Positions 48,967-64,000 of a stretch of DNA of 64,000 nt are shown here, one piece after another. The stretch is from Ianthella basta (lineage: Eukaryota; Porifera; Demospongiae; Verongiida; Ianthellidae). The notes beneath the pieces are model-generated. The model saw only the letters and a list, made by a program, of their open reading frames with translations, did not search any database and had not been told where the DNA came from. Where the stretch lies: assembly GCA_964019415.1 (NCBI GenBank), contig OZ025887.1, positions 5,577,450 to 5,641,449 of the forward strand. The letters run 5' to 3'. The position numbers and the translations under genes are program-made. The stretch's first letter is position 1; each line of letters starts with the position of its first letter.

Positions 48967-49044
48967 ATAGTTCATAATTATAATAATTGTGTAGAATTAC
49001 AGGTACGTACGTATTTTATATGTGTTGCAATGCAATGCAATAAT

Positions 49045-49050
49045 AATAAA
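49045..49050 (+). promoter_or_regulatory. WDR27 polyadenylation signal
   Basis: AATAAA lies 79 bases after the WDR27 stop and only 62 bases before the SLC35C1 stop on the other strand. Confidence 0.6.
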
Positions 49051-49111
49051 TGTAAAACAACTGGTCATGGATTTAGATAGTGCCCCACTCCTACACTATG
49101 CACACACACAG

Positions 49112-50581
49112 TTATTTGGCCACATTTACACTTTGCAGTTGTTCTGTGCTTGTGTCTTTCTCTTGCGCTTTGGCCTCTGCTTCAGTTTTCATCTCTTTCA
49201 TCCTGACAAGGGTGTATGCAGTTGAGCCTCCAATGACCAGAGCATTGCTACCCCACCATAAGAGGGTCTTAAACTCGTGGTACGCCAACACTGCAATGAC
49301 GGTTTGTGCACAAGCCTTTGCGGTACCACTGATGTTGTGGGTGAGTGGACTGGTCACTTTGATCTGCAAACCGGATACATAACCGATTGCCACCCCAAAG
49401 GTGCCCGCTATTATCAGAAGCACATAAAACCATGGACTGGTCCAGTATTGGAATGACTGTAGAACGCTGACCTCACCAAACACCACAGACAAGGGCGTGA
49501 GAAGGACCAGAGCGTTGGCATTGTTGTAGAGCTGCAAGCGCCACAGGTTATTGTCCACTACCGGGAGGACCTTCTTGGTGAAGATGGCGTTCAGAGCGAC
49601 AGACATACTTGCTAGCACACCACACACAACACCCACAACAGAGATATCCAATGTCTGGCCCTCCTGGTTGATCCCTAAGAGAAATCCTGCAACAATGATA
49701 CCACAGCATAGAATACTGAGTGGAGAGACTGTCTGGTGCAGAATAGTAAATGAGAATATCTGCAGAGAAAGAAAGTAAATTTATTAGTCACTCTCGTCCC
49801 CAATTCCAATGTTATGGCATAAAAGGGGAATATTATACATGTTAGCACACATACATACGTATATGTACATTATACTATAACACTAACTGCTGCAACATGT
49901 TAAACTCTTAAAAGTGTCCTAATTAGAGAGGTGTCCTCTCTTCAGAAGTGCTGTACATATCAATCTCTATGTAGCTGGGACAGTACTGTAGGCTTTGTCT
50001 TGATTAGGGGGAGTCCTGACTTCAGGTTGCCCTTTAGAAATGGACTCCACTGCATACATACGTACGTACGTATGCGTGTATTGTACAATGTCATGTGAAC
50101 AGAGACCAGAGTTTCAAATAATCTGGTAGCACTAGTCACTGGTACAGGCATTGAACATGACATGACTGTACCAGATCTAGCGCCACACTGAATGATACCA
50201 TGTGCAGTGCGTTCACATACGTACGGCCCCCACAGACACGCCCTTCACACAAGCACAACCTCACTGTACTCACCACATTGAAGACGGTAGTGAGGGAACG
50301 CCCTACGTTGTAGAAGGCAACTCCCAGGAACTTCAGGGTCAAATTGTTAAAGGTGATCATACTGACAAAAATGACTGATAGCGGCATCACCTGAAGACAA
50401 ACATACACAGGCAAGAGATAACACTCACTGACGGCTACAAGCACACACATTCAGAGACCTTGTGGTTTGATATATATTAACTGTACTTATATCTTGTGTT
50501 GTCAGTGTGTTAGTGTAGGGTCCACACACAGTTCATTCCATGTGTTCAGTGTTTGTTATTAGTGTGCCTGTCTGGTGCTTG

Positions 50582-50666
<85 letters not shown>

Positions 50667-51395
50667 GCGTGTGTGTGTGCGTGTGTGCATGTGTGTGTGT
50701 GTCACATACCTTCACTGCAGTTGTCAAGTCAAACTGCGCTGGAGGGAAGGTGCCAATGGTTGGAAAGGCGTCCCCAATGAGGCCGAGCAAGCAGCAAATG
50801 ACAATGGAAATAACACACTGGGAGACCGTGATGAACAGCGGTGCATCCAACTGCAGAAGAGAGTGCCATGTTACTTTCAGTGCCACTCAACAACTCACAG
50901 CTAATGTCAAGTGCACTCTCCCAACAACACTACATGCAAGGTTAAACCAGTGAGTGCCTCTACCTACCTGGAAGAGGCAACCCACCATATATATTCCCCT
51001 TCGTGCCTAACATCATTCTCCCCATCCCCAAAGACAGCCATTTTGTGTTCAAATTCTATATAAAAGGTTGGGAATGAGGTGTTGTGAACAATGTGGTACA
51101 TTGCTCGCCTTCAGGTCTGGGCTGCTTAGTAGATACTTGTTGAGGAAGACCATGCTAATGGAAATGAACCTGTGAGGTCAAAGAAGGGAGGCGACCTGAC
51201 CACATGGCACTGTCCACGCTAGATTGAACTGAGTTGGAAGCAAGGCCTTAGTAAAAACTGCCAACTTCGCAGACTGTATCATTGCGTGTGAACTTACCAG
51301 TACGATGCTACGACTGTAGCGATTACCGTCCACTGCCGTACCAAGTCCTTGGCGCGTGTTGCAGCATTTGGCTTGGCGCCATTTGGAGTCGCCAT
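49112..51395 (-). CDS. SLC35C1: GDP-fucose transporter of the Golgi
   Basis: Multi-pass antiporter that imports GDP-fucose into the Golgi for fucosylation. Five exons (51298-51395, 51109-51169, 50710-50850, 50274-50390, 49112-49759) give 354 residues, against 364 in human. Shared blocks: [90 protein letters not shown], and the near-invariant [20 protein letters not shown]. About ten hydrophobic segments are visible. The C-terminal tail is lysine-, glutamate- and glutamine-rich. The second intron appears to use a GC donor (AAG|GCGAGC); a GT nine bases later would insert three residues into a conserved block. The gene converges on WDR27 (145 bp between stops). Confidence 0.95.
50585..50702. repeat. 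(TG)n microsatellite in SLC35C1 intron 3
   Basis: About 55 TG units with a CGTGTGCGTG patch. It starts seven bases from the donor of the exon at 50710 on the minus strand. Confidence 0.95.
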
Positions 51396-51554
51396 TTTGT
51401 TACACGCGCAATTTTTATACACAAATACTTTCTCCAGGTACCTATAATAATTATAGTAAGCAAACTTGAAATGTACATAAAAATTATTTGCACCATGCAA
51501 AGGCGCTTTTTATACATAAATCATAGACGCAACAACCAATAACAATAATACTGA

Positions 51555-61279
<9,725 letters not shown>

Positions 61280-61425
61280 GTCCTCCGGTCCGGTCGTACC
61301 GATGAACGGACAGCGCGAACAGCGTTTCTACGTTTGTCTTCGTGTGTAACGCACAAATTATTTTGCTCGGTTGGAAATTCCCCTGTTGCTCAGCTGAAAG
61401 GTCATTGAGAAGACGAGTGAATAGT
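61280..61425. promoter_or_regulatory. Bidirectional RPAP1 / reticulon promoter
   Basis: 146 bp lie between the two start codons. No TATA box was seen; the stretch is moderately GC-rich with several CG dinucleotides. Confidence 0.5.
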
Positions 61426-64000
61426 ATGGATGAAGGAAGTGACGCAGTTCTGAACTCGGAAGACAACGGCTTTGAGCACCTTTCAGTCCCCAAAGACGAC
61501 TCCAGTTCCACCGATCAGGAAGAGGACCTTCGAATGGACTCACCAGACCCAGTGGAGCCAAAGATTGGGAAAGATGTAGGCGAGCCTTACAGCGAAGGAT
61601 TTCCGGAAGCACCCAAGCCTGAAAGCGGACCTGTGCCTACTGGCGTCGAAGACGTGCGGAGGGAGAGGAAGGAAGGTAAACGCCGACGTGCACGGATGGT
61701 GTGCAGGGCTAATCAATGCACGTGGGGGGATGGGTGACGCCATTTTGAACTCCACCTGGTCATGCACGTTCACACCACCACATAGCTACGTACGTACGTG
61801 TGTGTGGCGCGTATAGTGGGCCATGGTTCGGTCTCTGGTACTCGAGGGTCGTGGTTGTCCACTGCTGTGTTTAGTGTGCTTGGTCATTCCTTTGTGGGTT
61901 GATATGACATGCCATCCAATGGCTGACTTGACATCTTTACATGATTGGAAGACTTAGATGTGTGTGTGTGGGTGGGTGTGTCTGTGTGTGTGGGTGTGTG
62001 TGGGTGTGGGTGTGTGTCTGTGTGTGTGCGTGTGCGTGTGTGTGGGTGTGCGTTGTGATGTGGTTGGGTGGGTGCATGTGTGCATTGAATAATTTGAATA
62101 TGCTTGAAGCCTGTGGACAATCTAATTTGCTAGTCCGGTGGAACTCAAGAGATAGGCGAGGGAAGAACAATTTCTTAGAGCCTGTCTAGGCTAGCGAGAA
62201 TTTATCTACCATTCTGATTGTTGGTTGCTGCTATTAATTGGCAGTATCCCTCACCAAACCTTCCTCTCCATCTCCCTGCCATCTGCAGTGAGAGAGGGCC
62301 ATCCCAGAGGATACCTGGAATTCCTTGGTCACCTTAACCAGGACAGTAAGTGCTTGCCATACCAGACAAAGTGTTGTGATAGGACTCTTGTCACTTTGAG
62401 TTGTTTGCATGTTCCAGGCACAATGTACACTGTTAGCTGACGACAAGGGTGGTATTGTGTGCGTGTGTGTGTGTGTGTGTGTCCGTTGTGGACTTTACTG
62501 TGCTCTTTACCTGATGCACGAGTGGTCATGCATATCACCTAGGCAACCACTAGACCTGTTTGGCGAGTCCTGCAGCACCAGTACCTGACTACAGAGGTCC
62601 AGAGGAGCCGTCATGATAAGGTTATAAACAGAGTTCTCTGTGATGGTTCTCTTTCTCCGTCTTCCTGCCTGTGCAGTCCTTGATATCATATACTGGAGGG
62701 ACTGGCGTTATTCGGCTGGCATCTTGGTTGCTCTGCTTGCTTTCCTGGTCACCCTCACCATCAATCCCTTCATCCACTCCATGGTCCTGGCACTGTTGGC
62801 ATTGTTCTTTGTCACACTGACCTACTCGGCAGGGAAGGTTGCCTGGGACAGCTTCCACAACGAGCCCTTGGTGAACCCCTTCCAGTGAGTGTGTAGTGTG
62901 GTGTGGTGTGGTGTAGTGTGGATGTGTGTAGTGTGGTGGAGTGTAGTGTGGATGTGTGTAGTGTGGTGTGGTGTAGTGTGGATGTGTGTAGTGTGGTGGA
63001 GTGTAGTGTGGATGTGTGTAGTGTGGTGTGGTGTAGTGTGGATGTGTGTAGTGTGGTGTGGTGTAGTGTGGATGTGTGTAGTGTGGTGTGGTGTAGTGTG
63101 GATGTGTGTAGTGTGGTGTGGTGTAGTGTGGATGGGTGTGGTGTGGTGTAGCTGATTGTGAATTGTACTTTTGTCATGTGACGTGCACTGTTGTTGCACA
63201 CACAGGTGCTATCTGGACAAAAGCTACGAGATTCCCGAAGATGTGGTTAGTAAAGCATCATTGTCAATTCATATTCCCCACATCACACAACACACAGCCT
63301 CCAGCACAGCCCTGACCCTACATATCTCCAGTGTATACATGGGACTGTCTCTGTATACCTTATACCTCCCCTGTACTCACACAGGGAGCAGTTGTTAGGC
63401 AGGACTAGTCAACTGCTGAGTGGGCAATACCCATACACAGCCTTCCTCTGTATTAGACTGTGTCTCGTGTGATCTTTTTGCTTTAATGAGGTCATGTTTT
63501 GGTTAAGTGGTGCTAGACGAGTCATTGGAGTGACTTAGGCCTGTTTGCACTGGTGCCAGTGGTGTTTGCGTGACTTAGAGCTGATTGGAGCCATTGGACT
63601 ACACTGGTGTAGCAAGCATTCGCACATGTACAAGTTAAGTGCTTACTTGATATAATTATTCTATTCACGTTTGAATGTAGTTAGTTATATTGTTTGTTGT
63701 GACTCTGTCTAAGCCCAGTGGTCACCATGCCATTTGCTCTTATGGGTATGGCATCCCTCGTGATGCTAAGCTCATTAGAGCCCCCACAAAGGTGTTAGTG
63801 AGTAACCAGTGATGGTTGACATCCCTCCCTTCCTCCCTCCCTCCCTCCTCTCTCCTTCCTCCCTCCCTCCCTCCCTTCCCTTCCCTCCCTTCCCTCCTCT
63901 CCCTTCCCTCTCTCCCTCCCTCCCCTCTCTCCCTCCCTCCCTCCCCATCAGGTTGTGCATTATGCCAAGATTTTGAGCAAAGAGCTGCACTGTGTGATAC
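61426..64000 (+). CDS. Reticulon, 5' part (continues past the window)
   Basis: Endoplasmic-reticulum membrane-shaping protein with a reticulon homology domain. Five exons are visible (61426-61675, 62289-62345, 62677-62884, 63206-63245, 63952 to the edge), in frame, about 200 residues. The first 100 residues are acidic and disordered (MDEGSDAVLNSEDNGFEHLS). The homology domain opens DILDIIYWRDWRYSAGIL, matching VVDLLYWRD of vertebrate reticulons, followed by a long hydrophobic hairpin (VALLAFLVTLTINP and MVLALLALFFVTLTYSAGKV). It continues NPFQCYLDKSYEIPEDVVVH and AKILSKEL, matching the loop HPFRAYL...ISEELV of RTN proteins. The second hydrophobic hairpin and C-terminus lie outside the window. 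Which RTN paralogue it represents cannot be said; an animal outside vertebrates usually has one. Confidence 0.92.
61960..62060. repeat. TG/GGGTG-rich tract in reticulon intron 1
   Basis: About 100 bp of GTGTGTGG units with GGGTG interruptions. Confidence 0.9.
62893..63150. repeat. 30-bp minisatellite in reticulon intron 3
   Basis: About eight units of GTGTAGTGTGGATGTGTGTA followed by GTGTGGTGTG, beginning eight bases after the donor at 62885. Confidence 0.95.
63820..63945. repeat. CT-rich tract before reticulon exon 5
   Basis: TCCC/CCTT simple sequence of about 125 bp forming an extended polypyrimidine tract just before the acceptor at 63951. Confidence 0.9.

Overview
The window reads as nuclear DNA of an early-branching animal, most likely a sponge. 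The genes are conserved metazoan orthologues cut by many GT-AG introns, packed tightly and often head to head. Introns and spacers are full of CA/TG microsatellites, pyrimidine or purine tracts, minisatellites and short inverted-repeat elements. The sponge assignment is inference, from gene content (an IkappaB with a metazoan phosphodegron, a BtaA-type betaine-lipid enzyme, WASH, reticulon) and compactness. No prokaryotic or viral gene was seen. Gene names come from recognising protein sequence by eye; starts, UTRs and isoforms are unproven. For spliced genes the exon coordinates are given in the evidence and the reading frame was checked across every junction.

Layout, left to right: the 3' end of RALGAPB (+); an IkappaB gene (+); NAA40 (-), whose ninth intron holds a 36-bp minisatellite of about 32 copies; a large acidic protein ending in a RAD51AP-like motif (+), divergent from NAA40; glyoxalase I (-), convergent with it; a BtaA/DUF3419 enzyme (+), divergent from GLO1; an unrecognised single-exon protein (+); a gene-poor stretch from about 23.9 to 28.8 kb with repeats and one TATA-equipped 5S rRNA gene; an intronless TRIM-NHL gene (-); WASHC1 (-); WDR27 (+, 24 exons over 15.8 kb), divergent from WASHC1; SLC35C1 (-), convergent with WDR27; RPAP1 (-, 29 exons), ending only about 160 bp upstream of the SLC35C1 start; and the 5' part of a reticulon gene (+), divergent from RPAP1 and running off the right edge.

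Four divergent pairs (NAA40/RAD51AP-like, GLO1/BtaA-like, WASHC1/WDR27, RPAP1/RTN) have 24 to 190 bp between start codons, so each pair probably shares a bidirectional promoter. The best leads are the IkappaB gene, which has an exact DSGxxS degron and a near-consensus kappaB site upstream (a possible feedback loop); the betaine-lipid-type enzyme in an animal; a possible dual-frame 5' end next to NAA40; splice sites built inside CA/TG microsatellites; and very large satellite arrays inside WDR27 and NAA40 introns.
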